Assembly (NCBI GenBank): GCA_030684815.1 | Contig: JAUXXQ010000122.1 | Location: 1 to 36,183, forward strand | Origin: Methylobacter sp. | GTDB lineage: Bacteria; Pseudomonadota; Gammaproteobacteria; Methylococcales; Methylomonadaceae | Reading direction: 5' to 3' | Length of the DNA: 36,183 nucleotides | Part shown: positions 25,977 to 33,496 of the stretch, piece after piece | Layout: each line of letters starts with the position of its first letter | Numbering within the stretch: position 1 is the first letter of the stretch | Position numbers and translations under genes: made by a program | The notes under the pieces: generated by a model | The model's input: the letters and a program-made list of their open reading frames with translations, nothing else | What the model was told of the DNA's origin: nothing | Databases searched by the model: none

Positions 25977-26237
25977 TTATAGAGTCCCTTGATAACTATC
26001 TGCGATTGGAAAACAAAGCTCATAATCATTCCAATCTATATCGCCATCGCGTAATGTGAAGTTTTTAAATGCAGCCAAGTCCAGATATTTTTTTAGCATT
26101 GGATTTTTAGCTTGATTTAAAAAACTTTCAAAGTCGATTACTTTTTTAGTCTTATCATTAAATTCAAATTCAATTTGATAATTTTTTAGATAACGAGCAG
26201 AAGTGATTTGAATATAGCGAGTCGCAACGGTATTCAT
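25977..26237 (-). CDS. DUF2442 family protein
   Basis: The 86-residue protein reads TSARYLKNYQIEFEFNDKTK, VIDFESFLNQ, NPMLKKYLDLAAFKNFTLRD and ends with DIDWNDYELCFPIADSY, the DUF2442 pattern. Such proteins are small, often next to DUF4160, and are suspected toxin-antitoxin partners. No DUF4160 gene is seen. Its first 16 bases, including the ATG, are repeated exactly at 27465-27480, just after the sspC stop codon. I infer that this gene once followed sspC directly and was separated by an insertion. Confidence 0.8.
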   Translation of the reverse strand: MNTVATRYIQITSARYLKNYQIEFEFNDKTKKVIDFESFLNQAKNPMLKKYLDLAAFKNFTLRDGDIDWNDYELCFPIADSYQGTL

Positions 26238-26240
26238 TAT
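26225..26240. repeat. 16-bp direct repeat flanking a 1.2-kb insertion, left copy
   Basis: CAACGGTATTCATTAT here is identical to 27465-27480. It includes the start codon of the DUF2442 gene. Everything between the copies is repeats, gene remnants and an orphan antitoxin. Confidence 0.75.
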
Positions 26241-26258
26241 TTAACCCTCTTGTTAATA

Positions 26259-26410
26259 CATCGTTCCCACGCTTCGGCGTGGGAATGCCGTTATGGACGC
26301 TCCGCGTCCCGTATCATTGCAATGACTATTTCCATCCAAAACAATCGCTCCTTTCGCAACGCTGGAGCGTTGCTGGATGCATTCCCACGCTGGAGCATGG
26401 GAACGATACA
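26259..26410. repeat. Palindromic repeat block (REP-like), copy 1
   Basis: The block consists of inverted units of the type ATCGTTCCCACGCTTCGGCG and TGGGAATGC, GACGCTCCGCGTCC, and AACGCTGGAGCGTTGCTGG, ending with GGAGCATGGGAACGAT. About 150 bp recur nearly unchanged at 27198-27349. Such G-x-GTGGGAACGAT palindromes are REP-type repeats that are often moved by REP-associated transposases. No gene is inside. Confidence 0.75.
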
Positions 26411-26431
26411 ATTTAATCATCTTGTTAAAAT

Positions 26432-26704
26432 TTATAAGGTCTCCAAACAGACTTCAATAAAAGGCCCATTAGCGCGTTCTTGAATTATCTTAGCATCTTC
26501 CAAATCTTCTACTGTTTGTTGTCGATGCGTTTGTTCTGATAAATTTATTTGCTGCATCAATACTTTATTTTGTAAAACATAATCAGTTTCATCTTCAGCA
26601 ATAACAAGTATTTCAACCTGCTTACCTTTTAAAAAAGGTAATGGATGATTTAGATTAATTTGTTGCGGATCATCGAGTATTATTATTTCTTTATAAACAT
26701 ACAT
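26432..26704 (-). CDS. Orphan antitoxin, paralogue of the YoeB-linked antitoxin
   Basis: The 90-residue protein starts MYVYKEIIILDDPQQINLNH and continues PLPFLKGKQVEILVIAEDE, very close to the protein at 23499-23762. The middle (YVLQNKVLMQQINLSEQTHR) also aligns. The C-terminus differs (ANGPFIEVCLETL). No toxin follows: 22 bp downstream the palindromic repeat block begins. Either the toxin was lost by the repeat insertion, or this copy neutralises toxins made elsewhere. It belongs to the inserted segment between sspC and the DUF2442 gene. Confidence 0.7.
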   Translation of the reverse strand: MYVYKEIIILDDPQQINLNHPLPFLKGKQVEILVIAEDETDYVLQNKVLMQQINLSEQTHRQQTVEDLEDAKIIQERANGPFIEVCLETL

Positions 26705-26846
26705 AATATGGTCTACTAGATTTAGTTAGGTCTAATACTATATCCACGATCTAAAATTTGATCCAAATGAAAATCAAATTGACCGCTCCAATAATTACGG
26801 TTATTTTTTTAACCTACAGCATTTTCAATTTAAATGAGTTACTAAC

Positions 26847-27194
26847 CTATGCCGTCTTTATTATCGCTGGAGTGCAGGCTTTGCCTGCTCTGGCAGGCAA
26901 AGCCTGCACTCCAGCCATGTTATTGTTTTGATATTTTTTAGTAATTAACTGAATTTGAAAACGCTGTAATGTATTCAATTCGGTAATATCAAGCCCTGTA
27001 ATCTCGGCTATTTCTTCTAATGGAATATTCTTTTTAATTAATCGTTTGGCAATTATTAAAGCTCTTTTTGTTTCGCCTTTTTCTATGCCTTGTTGTTGAC
27101 CCATAAGAAAACTAGGCAATTTCTCTATTTCTACTTGTAACATTTCAAACTCCTGCTGTATGTCGAGGTTAATATCGCGATTACTGGCTAAAAT
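26847..27194 (-). pseudogene. Rpn-family C-terminal fragment, second copy
   Basis: The open frame runs from ILASNRDINLDIQQEFEMLQ (about 27193) through VEIEKLPSFLMGQQQGIEKG to IAEITGLDITELNTLQRFQI, matching the fragment at 15115-15408. A translatable ATG is at 27143. Upstream, the frame breaks exactly where the palindromic repeat block begins (27198), so the nuclease domain was cut away by that block. Downstream, its last 25 codons are made by a perfect 23-bp hairpin (26866-26915). Both ends are therefore made of repeats, and I treat it as a pseudogene. Confidence 0.65.
26866..26915. repeat. Perfect 23-bp-stem hairpin
   Basis: GCTGGAGTGCAGGCTTTGCC TGC (26866-26888) pairs perfectly with GCAGGCAAAGCCTGCACTCC AGC (26893-26915) over the loop TCTG. 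It is translated as part of the Rpn fragment tail (MAGVQALPARAGKACTPA). With no U-run it is a repeat element rather than a terminator. Confidence 0.85.
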
Positions 27195-27197
27195 TTA

Positions 27198-27464
27198 CAT
27201 CGTTCCCACGCTCCGGCGTGGGAATGCAGTCATGGACGCTCCGCGTCCCGTATCATTGCAATGACTATTTCCATCCAAAACAATCGCTCCTTTCGCAACG
27301 CTGGAGCGTTGCTGGATGCATTCCCACGCCGGAGCATGGGAACGATAAACGCCGGAGCGTGGGAACGATACAAACAATCGCTCCTTTCGCAACGCTGGAG
27401 CGTTGTTGGATGCATTCCCACGCCGGAGCGTGGGAACGATAAACGCTGGAGCGTGGGAACGATA
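27198..27464. repeat. Palindromic repeat block (REP-like), copy 2, expanded
   Basis: The first 150 bp match 26259-26410. After GGAGCATGGGAACGATAAAC the units GCCGGAGCGTGGGAACGAT and CAATCGCTCCTTTCGCAACG repeat again, so the block has grown by internal duplication to about 267 bp. It carries no real gene, although several frames are open because the repeats are GC-rich and multiples of simple units. Confidence 0.75.
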
Positions 27465-27480
27465 CAACGGTATTCATTAT
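27465..27480. repeat. 16-bp direct repeat flanking a 1.2-kb insertion, right copy
   Basis: Identical to 26225-26240. On the minus strand it reads ATAATGAATACCGTTG, the start of a DUF2442 gene, 13 bp after the sspC stop codon with AAGGTG before it. Confidence 0.75.
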
Positions 27481-27492
27481 AGGGAACACACC

Positions 27493-30400
27493 TTAATTCA
27501 TTTCACTGAGTAACTGCGAAATAATGGCGAGTTGTAATTGTTTATCAGCATTTTTAAATTCTGGCGGCAGTGTATTGACTATGGTTTTGGCCTTTTTTAT
27601 CAGATCATCATTTAAATAGGCGATTTGGTCGTTTTCGCCGTTTTGGCTGACCACTCGAAATAAGGTGGCTTGGCCTTTGGCGGTTGCTTGATGCGAGTGG
27701 ACTAAGGCCAGTTGCCGCAGCCGTTCGCTAAATTCAATCAGGCGGTATTCGGCGTCCAGGCTGTTAGTGAGCAGCCATTTATCCGGCGGCAATTTGCCCA
27801 AAAAGGCGGCGACGGATTCAAGCCAGGCGGTGTCGGTTTCTTTGTTGTTTTGCAGGCGCAAGATAAAGGCTACAAGCCCTTGTTTGTCTACGGTGTAATG
27901 TTCTAAGCCGGCATATTTTTGGCTGATGCGGGTTCTCAGTTCATTCAGGCTTATTTCGGCGGGTTCTTTTAAGGCGGCGGCGAGTTTTTGCCGAAAGTCT
28001 TTCAGCAGGTTCGGGTAGGCTTGGTTAAGCCGTTTTAAATGGCCAACCAGTGCATTTAAAAATTCGCCAGGGTCATTGTCTGTTAGGTCGGTGCCGAGGT
28101 AGGCGGGATAACCGCAGGCTTCGGGCAGGGTTTTAAATAGTAAGGTCATCGGGCTTTGTGTACTTTGGAAGGCGTCACGCACGGCAATGGTTTGTTTATC
28201 GAGTTTTTTTGTCGCCAGGGTGTAGGCGGGCAGTTGGGCGATAAATTTGGCTAAGGGTTTGACGATGTCGAGCAAGGTGCTGTGTTCGGGCACTTTGCCG
28301 ATGAGTTTTTCCAGGTAGCGGTTGAACAGGTCGGCTCTGATGCCGCTAAAGTCAAAGGCTTCAAGGGTAAACAGTTCGGGCCGTTTGGCTAAAATTTCAA
28401 ACAGTTCCTGGCTGACGACTGGGCAAAATACGCCGCTTTCGTACAATGCCAGCGAGCGTTGGTTGGCTAGGTAATAGGCGACAAACAATAATGATGACAC
28501 GCCTTTTTGTACGCCGTAGGGCGGTTTTTCCATCAGTGCGTACAGTTCGGTTAATTTTTTCGGCGCGCGGCTGTCGGCTAAAAATTGGCGGATGCCGCGC
28601 CAGACCTTGGCGAAGTGGTAGCGGTTGTTGTCGCTCGGATTGACCAGTTGCCAAACGCCGTTGTGTTCGATATGCAGGCCGGGTTCTTTAAATACGGCGC
28701 GGTAGATGGTTTTTTCGGCGGGGTATTTGTCGGGGGCAAAGCCTAAATCTTCTACATGGGCGTGGGTTAATAAGGCGGCAATCAGTTTGTTTTTGGCGCC
28801 ATTGGCTTGGCCGGATACTTTGTTGCGGTTGACCAGTTCGTTTTTAATTAACGGCGCTTGGTCATAAACGTTTTCCAGCACTTCGGACAGTTGATGTTGC
28901 AGTTGACGCTGGCCGGTTAAGGTTAAAGGTTTGCCTTGCCAGTACCATGTGTTTGTTTCGGGGTGATCCAAATAGCGGCTTAATAGTTCGGCTTCGGTTT
29001 GTTTGCTGGTGGCTAGCCGGTCTTTTAATTCGCGCTGTGCGACCGGGTCGGCTTTTATTTCGGCGCGTTCAGTTTGTATGTTTTCTAAGGCAATGGTTTC
29101 GGCGACGACGGCTTTAAGTTGCGCGGTGTTATCGCAGAGTACATAGAGTGTTAAGGCGTTGCTGTGTGTGGTGACTTGGCTGTTAAATAGCGCGGTATCT
29201 TCTTGGTTTTCGGATAAAAAGAACAGGATTCTGGGTTGGTCGCTGTGTTGATAAAAGTTTTCTTTGGTATTTGCGTCGATGTAAAAAAGGCTAAAAACGC
29301 GCAGAGTTCCGTGTTGTATGGAATATTTTCTGGCGACAATGGGCGGCAATTTGTTACGGCGGGTGAGTGTTTCGGCTAGGTTGAACCGGCCTAGCTGTTG
29401 CACGGTTTCTTCTACGGCGGCCTCTAAATCAAAATCGCTGCCTTCCCAAATCCGGTATTCGGAACTGAAGTGCCGGTAGTTGATGATGGCTTTCTTTTGT
29501 AAATTGGCCAGCCCTTGCTCGACATTGACGCTTGCCGGGAAACACAGTTTTAAACAGGCCAAGCTGGCTTTAAGCCCGGCTTGGTTGCCGATGATGTTAA
29601 ACAGGCCGATGGTTTTTAGCAGCTGTATTTCTGCTTCTTCGGCATCGCCTAAGCGGTCTAATGCGGTCATGACTTCGGCCCAACGCCGGTGGGTCAGGTG
29701 GTCGGTGGTGGCTAAGGGTTGGTTGTGAATAAAATATTCAAAAATTTCCCACGGTAGCACCCAGTCGCCGATTTTTTGTAGCCGCTGAATGCCGTGTTTA
29801 AAACCAAAATATTCTTGGCTGCCCAAATAGCTGAATAAGGTTCTTTCGTTTTGCGCGACTTTTTGGCACAGCGTCGGCAAAACCAGCGCGGCTAGTGGAT
29901 GTAGCGGATAGCATTGGCTTAAAATTTCGCTGGCGGGTTCGGCGCTCAGGCCGGGCAGTAAGGCGTTTTGCCGGGCTAATACGCTAATAATGTCTTTGGT
30001 TTGGCGGTTTATGTCGCGCTGTTGCGCCGGTGTCAGGCGGTTACGGAAGGCGGCCGCGACAACGCGTAAGGTTTGTTCGGCGGATTCAAGGAAGGGAATG
30101 CTCTCGAAACGCCCTTGCACTTTGCTCCATTCATTTTTCAGCGCAGTGCTTAAACCTTTTGCGTATTGCTCAAACGCTTGGTGCATCAGCACCACTAACA
30201 GAATGTTGGCGTCGCTGTCTTGATAAGCCAGCTCTGCCAGTTCTTGCAGTAAAAAAATGTCGTTGGCGCCGGAATGGCGGGCTTCGTATTCTAAAAATTT
30301 GCCCAGTTCGTCAATGATAATGAGCAGGCCTTTGCCTGATTTATGGCTGACGGCTTGTTGGAGCTTTTTTAGCAAGCCGATGATTTCGCTAGTGCTTGGC

Positions 30401-30891
30401 GGCTGTTGTCTGGCTTGGTCAAGGGTTTGAACAATGGCGGGCGCACGTCCTTTGTCCCAATAGCGAACAGCGGCTTGATACAGCGCATCGACAAAGCGCT
30501 GGCTTAATGATTCGGGGCTACCGGTTAACAATACGATGCAATAAGCATTGCTGCCGCTGGTGTGGGCGATGATTTTTTCAGCTACCGGGGCGTTATGGCG
30601 CTTTAAAATAGTTTCAGCAACGAGGTTGTTTTGACGCTCTTGGTCTTCCAGCAAATGCGCTAAAAACACGGCAAAGGATGATTTTCCTGAACCATAAGGG
30701 CCGATTAATGACCACGCTCTGGGCGCTGATTTTTGGCTGAAGGTGTCGGCAATCCGGTCTAGCGTTTGAATGGCGCGTGAGGTGGGGATATAGGCGTTGA
30801 GGATGGCGGAAGAATCGGCATCGCGTTCAAGGTTAATCGAGCGGGTGTAATGGGTGTCCAGTTGTATGTTGTCCATGTCGTCAGTCTTCAT
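27493..30891 (-). CDS. sspC: SspC-like large P-loop ATPase
   Basis: The 1132-residue protein has Walker A GPYGSGKSS at 64-72 and a Walker B strand GLLIIIDELGKFLEYE near 188-203 (D194, E195). The N-terminus (THYTRSINLERDADSSAILN, YIPTSRAIQTLDRI) is typical of the ATPase that follows the DUF4007 gene in Ssp phosphorothioation loci, where it is required for nicking-coupled sulfur insertion. It is related to BrxC only in the ATPase core. ATG at 30891 overlaps the sspB stop codon by four bases (ATGA). A second ATG lies five codons inside. The gene is visibly GC-richer than sspD and the sulfur-binding gene, which suggests the modules were joined from different sources. Confidence 0.75.
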   Translation of the reverse strand: MKTDDMDNIQLDTHYTRSINLERDADSSAILNAYIPTSRAIQTLDRIADTFSQKSAPRAWSLIGPYGSGKSSFAVFLAHLLEDQERQNNLVAETILKRHNAPVAEKIIAHTSGSNAYCIVLLTGSPESLSQRFVDALYQAAVRYWDKGRAPAIVQTLDQARQQPPSTSEIIGLLKKLQQAVSHKSGKGLLIIIDELGKFLEYEARHSGANDIFLLQELAELAYQDSDANILLVVLMHQAFEQYAKGLSTALKNEWSKVQGRFESIPFLESAEQTLRVVAAAFRNRLTPAQQRDINRQTKDIISVLARQNALLPGLSAEPASEILSQCYPLHPLAALVLPTLCQKVAQNERTLFSYLGSQEYFGFKHGIQRLQKIGDWVLPWEIFEYFIHNQPLATTDHLTHRRWAEVMTALDRLGDAEEAEIQLLKTIGLFNIIGNQAGLKASLACLKLCFPASVNVEQGLANLQKKAIINYRHFSSEYRIWEGSDFDLEAAVEETVQQLGRFNLAETLTRRNKLPPIVARKYSIQHGTLRVFSLFYIDANTKENFYQHSDQPRILFFLSENQEDTALFNSQVTTHSNALTLYVLCDNTAQLKAVVAETIALENIQTERAEIKADPVAQRELKDRLATSKQTEAELLSRYLDHPETNTWYWQGKPLTLTGQRQLQHQLSEVLENVYDQAPLIKNELVNRNKVSGQANGAKNKLIAALLTHAHVEDLGFAPDKYPAEKTIYRAVFKEPGLHIEHNGVWQLVNPSDNNRYHFAKVWRGIRQFLADSRAPKKLTELYALMEKPPYGVQKGVSSLLFVAYYLANQRSLALYESGVFCPVVSQELFEILAKRPELFTLEAFDFSGIRADLFNRYLEKLIGKVPEHSTLLDIVKPLAKFIAQLPAYTLATKKLDKQTIAVRDAFQSTQSPMTLLFKTLPEACGYPAYLGTDLTDNDPGEFLNALVGHLKRLNQAYPNLLKDFRQKLAAALKEPAEISLNELRTRISQKYAGLEHYTVDKQGLVAFILRLQNNKETDTAWLESVAAFLGKLPPDKWLLTNSLDAEYRLIEFSERLRQLALVHSHQATAKGQATLFRVVSQNGENDQIAYLNDDLIKKAKTIVNTLPPEFKNADKQLQLAIISQLLSEMN

Positions 30892-31835
30892 GCTTGAGGT
30901 TGGTAATAGTGGCGCAAAAAGTCTAACGAGGCCATGTTGTCGTTGAGTCTGGCGAGCTGATGAAGGCCGGCGGTTTCGTTGAGCTGAAAATGTGCGGGAT
31001 AGGCGGCGACCAGGTTTTCCAGTTTTGCCAGCAATGCGTTTTCTGTCAACCGAAACACGCTGCCGATAGCCACGTGCTGTTTTTGGCCGTACATCAATTC
31101 GTTTATCGGCATTATTTGTATGCGGCTCAGGTTGAAAACTTCGTTAATGGCATAGCCGATGACGCTGATCGGCAGATGCGACCGCAAGGCGGATGCTGAA
31201 CGGTAAAAATGGGCATGTTCGCTGGCGCTGACTAATTTTAATGAGCTTAACGGGGCGTCCAGACCTTCTTCAAGTTCAGCGTGTGCGTTGAGCTTGGGCG
31301 GGCTGTACATGCGCAAAATCATGGCTATTTCTTGCCTGACGGTTTTTTCTGAATGTTTGCCGGATAAATTGCTGTTAACAAAATCGGCCAAAGCGTCGGC
31401 GGCTTCCTCGCTGGTAAATTCGGGCTTATGGAAGCTGTTGAAAAACCAATACCAAGCGGTGGCTAATTCTGAATGGGTCGCAATTAGCCAGTGCAGTAGC
31501 CAAATAGTCGCTTCGTCTTCAAGATAAGGATCCCAACCGGTTTTTTCAGCAAAAATGGCTTTGCCGAGTTCGGTGGCAAGCAAGCCGTCATCGGCGTCTT
31601 TGAGCATCGTGCTGGCGCGCAACCAATATTTGATGGCATGTACCATGTTTTTACCAACGCCAAGTTCAATGGTGGCTTCGTCTGATGAAAAAACCGCAGG
31701 GTTGCGTTCAAATGCTTGAAAGCCTTTGCTTAGCCAAGCGTAACGCAGGGCAAAAGTTTCATGGCGGCCGAATGAGGCTTTTTTAGGATTAAAAAATTTA
31801 AGTGAACTGTCCATGTTTTCAATATAAGTAGTCAT
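30888..31835 (-). CDS. sspB: DUF4007 family protein, SspB-like
   Basis: The 315-residue protein has the DUF4007 pattern: SFGRHETFALRYAWLSKGFQ near 21-40, VGKNMVHAIKYWLRASTML, then LLATELGKAIF, DEATIWLLHWLIA and AWYWFFNSF. DUF4007 proteins open Ssp-type phosphorothioation operons and, as I recall from work on Vibrio SspB, act as the DNA nickase that opens the backbone for sulfur insertion. The N-terminal half is probably a winged-helix DNA-binding region (GVGKNMVHAIKYWL). It is the first gene of the island, with paired palindromes in its leader, and is coupled by ATGA to sspC. A seven-codon-shorter start is possible. Confidence 0.78.
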   Translation of the reverse strand: MTTYIENMDSSLKFFNPKKASFGRHETFALRYAWLSKGFQAFERNPAVFSSDEATIELGVGKNMVHAIKYWLRASTMLKDADDGLLATELGKAIFAEKTGWDPYLEDEATIWLLHWLIATHSELATAWYWFFNSFHKPEFTSEEAADALADFVNSNLSGKHSEKTVRQEIAMILRMYSPPKLNAHAELEEGLDAPLSSLKLVSASEHAHFYRSASALRSHLPISVIGYAINEVFNLSRIQIMPINELMYGQKQHVAIGSVFRLTENALLAKLENLVAAYPAHFQLNETAGLHQLARLNDNMASLDFLRHYYQPQA

Positions 31836-31866
31836 TCAAAAGTTTCTTAACAAACAAGTTGGGAGT

Positions 31867-31910
31867 AAAACAGCTTTAGCTGTTTTAGCGCCAATAGCTA
31901 AAGCTATTGG
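31867..31910. repeat. Two adjacent palindromes in the leader of the defence operon
   Basis: AAAACAGCTTTAGCTGTTTT (31867-31886) and CCAATAGCTAAAGCTATTGG (31891-31910) are each stems of nine bases around a two-base centre, separated by AGCG. They lie 32-75 bp upstream of the sspB start. They share the core AGCTTTAGCT and may be repeats or operators; I cannot tell. The remaining gap 31911-32575 holds no gene that I can see, only the repeats listed next. Confidence 0.6.
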
Positions 31911-32283
31911 ACTCCAATGTAAAAATAGGCCTACTTAAGTAAAGTAAGAGGGCAGGGGGGGCTTGTCATTTGCAGCAATTTAGGGCGGCAAATAAATTGT
32001 TTGATTATCAACCAATAAAGCTTGGCTGTCAGTCAGTTAAGGCTTACATGGCTAAAAAAGGGTAATGATTTTAGTTGAATAATAGTAAGTTTTTTTATAA
32101 GTGATTGGCGTGTAATGGTTAAGTTCTGGTGTCCGTAACGGTGGCGGGTTCTGTTTGTTTTGTATAAACCGCCAATTTGGAGCAAATAATTGATGTCATT
32201 GCGCAATCAGTGGGTTGGGTCTTCGTTACTGTAAACCACGGTTAAAGGGGATGTTGGCTTTGCTCATTGCGTGAACCGTGAAA

Positions 32284-32440
32284 CAGGTCTGTCCCGTGTT
32301 AAGTTGATAGCTTTTTTTGTGGTCTTGGTGCTGATTAGCCTGCCCAAACTGGCTTCCCATTTAAAGCGGGACAAGCATGCCGAAGTAGACCTTCCAGGTT
32401 TTTAAAACCTGGAAGGTCTGTCCCGCGTTAAGTTGATAGC
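32284..32440. repeat. GGTCTGTCCCG repeat with nested palindrome
   Basis: CAGGTCTGTCCCGTGTTAAG TTGATAGC (32284-32311) recurs in direct orientation at 32413-32440. Between them GACCTTCCAGGTTTT (32388-32402) pairs perfectly with AAAACCTGGAAGGTC (32404-32418), and GCGGGACA (32366) with TGTCCCGC (32419). A third, inverted copy is at 36044-36082, on the other side of the stress cluster. Confidence 0.75.
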
Positions 32441-32575
32441 CCCCAAACTATGTGTGTTGCCGCACCGACTGCGTTCAGTTTTGCGCGCATTGTTTAAAGT
32501 AAGTGCTGGAAGGCAGTAACCATCCAGGCTTCGGTCATGGCTATCGGGCCGTGGTTAATTTAACAGGAGATACCC

Positions 32576-32752
32576 ATGAATAAAGATCAAGTAAAAGGCA
32601 AAATTGAAGAAGTCAAAGGTAAGGCTAAGGAAGCGGCTGGCGTTATATTGGATGATAAGGCGTTGGAAGTGGAAGGGAATATCCAAAAAAATATTGGCAA
32701 GGTTCGATCGGGTTTTGGTAATTTAAAGGAAGACCTTAAAGACAGTATTTAA
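32576..32752 (+). CDS. CsbD family stress protein
   Basis: The 58-residue protein starts MNKDQVKGKIEEVKGKAKEA and ends GFGNLKEDLKDSI, the classic CsbD pattern of small, highly charged, probably disordered or helical proteins induced by general stress. CAGGAGATACCC precedes the ATG at 32576. It is the first of three CsbD-type genes here; the leader and the first 20 codons closely resemble those of the gene at 34973. The molecular function of CsbD proteins is unknown. Confidence 0.88.
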   Translation: MNKDQVKGKIEEVKGKAKEAAGVILDDKALEVEGNIQKNIGKVRSGFGNLKEDLKDSI

Positions 32753-32909
32753 CGTCCGGCATATTAAACCGCGTGGCTAAACTGGGTGCGCGGCCATGAC
32801 CGGTTCCCGAATACTTTTTTACGGCTGATAAATGGGGCGCTTAACGGCTTTCTCCCTTTATCGCAGTCCATCTCGCCGTCAACCGACGGTCTTTAACGGG
32901 GAAGCACAC

Positions 32910-33059
32910 ATGCTTGAAAGTATCGCTCTCATTCTGATTGTCCTCTGGATATTCGGCTTAGTTTCTGCCTACACCATGGGCGGGTTTATTCACATTCTGT
33001 TAGTTATCGCTGTTGTCGTTATTTTGATGCGCGTTATTCAAGGGCGGCGCGTCCTGTGA
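32910..33059 (+). CDS. Small membrane protein, lmo0937 family
   Basis: I use the ATG at 32910, giving 49 residues: MLESIALILIVLWIFGLVSA, YTMGGFIHILLVIAVVVILM, RVIQGRRVL. Two hydrophobic helices are joined by a short YTMGG turn, and the C-terminus is basic. This is the layout of lmo0937-type proteins, often neighbours of CsbD genes in stress clusters. The longer frame to 32832 would add an unrelated serine/arginine-rich tail and lacks a ribosome binding site. The function is unknown; likely an envelope stress component. Confidence 0.75.
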   Translation: MLESIALILIVLWIFGLVSAYTMGGFIHILLVIAVVVILMRVIQGRRVL

Positions 33060-33092
33060 CAGACAACATGTATGTTATTTAGGAGAGACAAA

Positions 33093-33320
33093 ATGAACGC
33101 AGCCAATATGGTAGCCATCGTATTAATCATCGGCGGCATTCTGGGCTTGGTCTATGGCGATTTTAGCTATACCCGCGAAACTCAAGAAGCCAAGCTAGGG
33201 CCGTTGGAATTGTCGGTCAAAGACACGGAGACTGTTTATGTGCCAGTTTGGGTAAGTGTTGGGGTAATAGTCGTTGGTGGCGGAATTTTGCTGCTTGCGA
33301 ATAAAAAAGCCAGCAGCTGA
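33093..33320 (+). CDS. Two-span membrane protein of a stress cluster, unknown family
   Basis: The ATG at 33093 is preceded by AGGAG; an upstream ATG at 33072 lacks one. The 75 residues are MNAANMVAIVLIIGGILGLV, then YGDFSYTRETQEAKLGPLEL with a polar middle, then VPVWVSVGVIVVGGGILLLA and KKASS. Two membrane helices flank a short charged loop. Similar proteins occur next to CsbD and DUF3309 genes, but I know of no function. The gap to the preceding gene is 33 bp, so they are probably co-transcribed. Confidence 0.75.
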   Translation: MNAANMVAIVLIIGGILGLVYGDFSYTRETQEAKLGPLELSVKDTETVYVPVWVSVGVIVVGGGILLLANKKASS

Positions 33321-33339
33321 GTCGGCGATAAAAAATAGA

Positions 33340-33425
33340 GTCCACAAAAACCACGAAATTTCCGTGTTTTTTCGTGCTAAGCGTGGACAATTTTTAGTCT
33401 GTCTTTTTCAGAAAGTCGGCCTTAA
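33340..33425. repeat. CCACGAAA-type dispersed repeat
   Basis: AAAACCACGAAATTTCCGTG, TTTTTTCGTGCTAAGCGTGG and TTTTTCAGAAAGTCGGCCTT belong to the repeat family described at 12923-13064. A further member is near 34290-34345. It separates the small membrane genes from the peptidase gene. Confidence 0.5.
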
Positions 33426-33496
33426 CACTATCACCTAACGATTTACCGGTACCGATATGGACAAGAAAAAAAACTATCTGATAGGCGCGAACTATC

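Noticed and set aside
27198-27464. Array-like repeats as a possible CRISPR
   Set aside because: The units are palindromes of uneven length and spacing, without unique spacers of constant size, and match a REP-like block nearby. No cas gene is present.
19105-30891. The two large ATPases as duplicates of one brxC gene
   Set aside because: They share only the P-loop setting (YGSGKS) and a Walker B strand; the N-terminal sequences and the rest differ.
32832-32909. Upstream extension of the lmo0937-type gene
   Set aside because: The added 26 codons are rich in Ser and Arg, lack a ribosome binding site, and do not fit the compact two-helix family.
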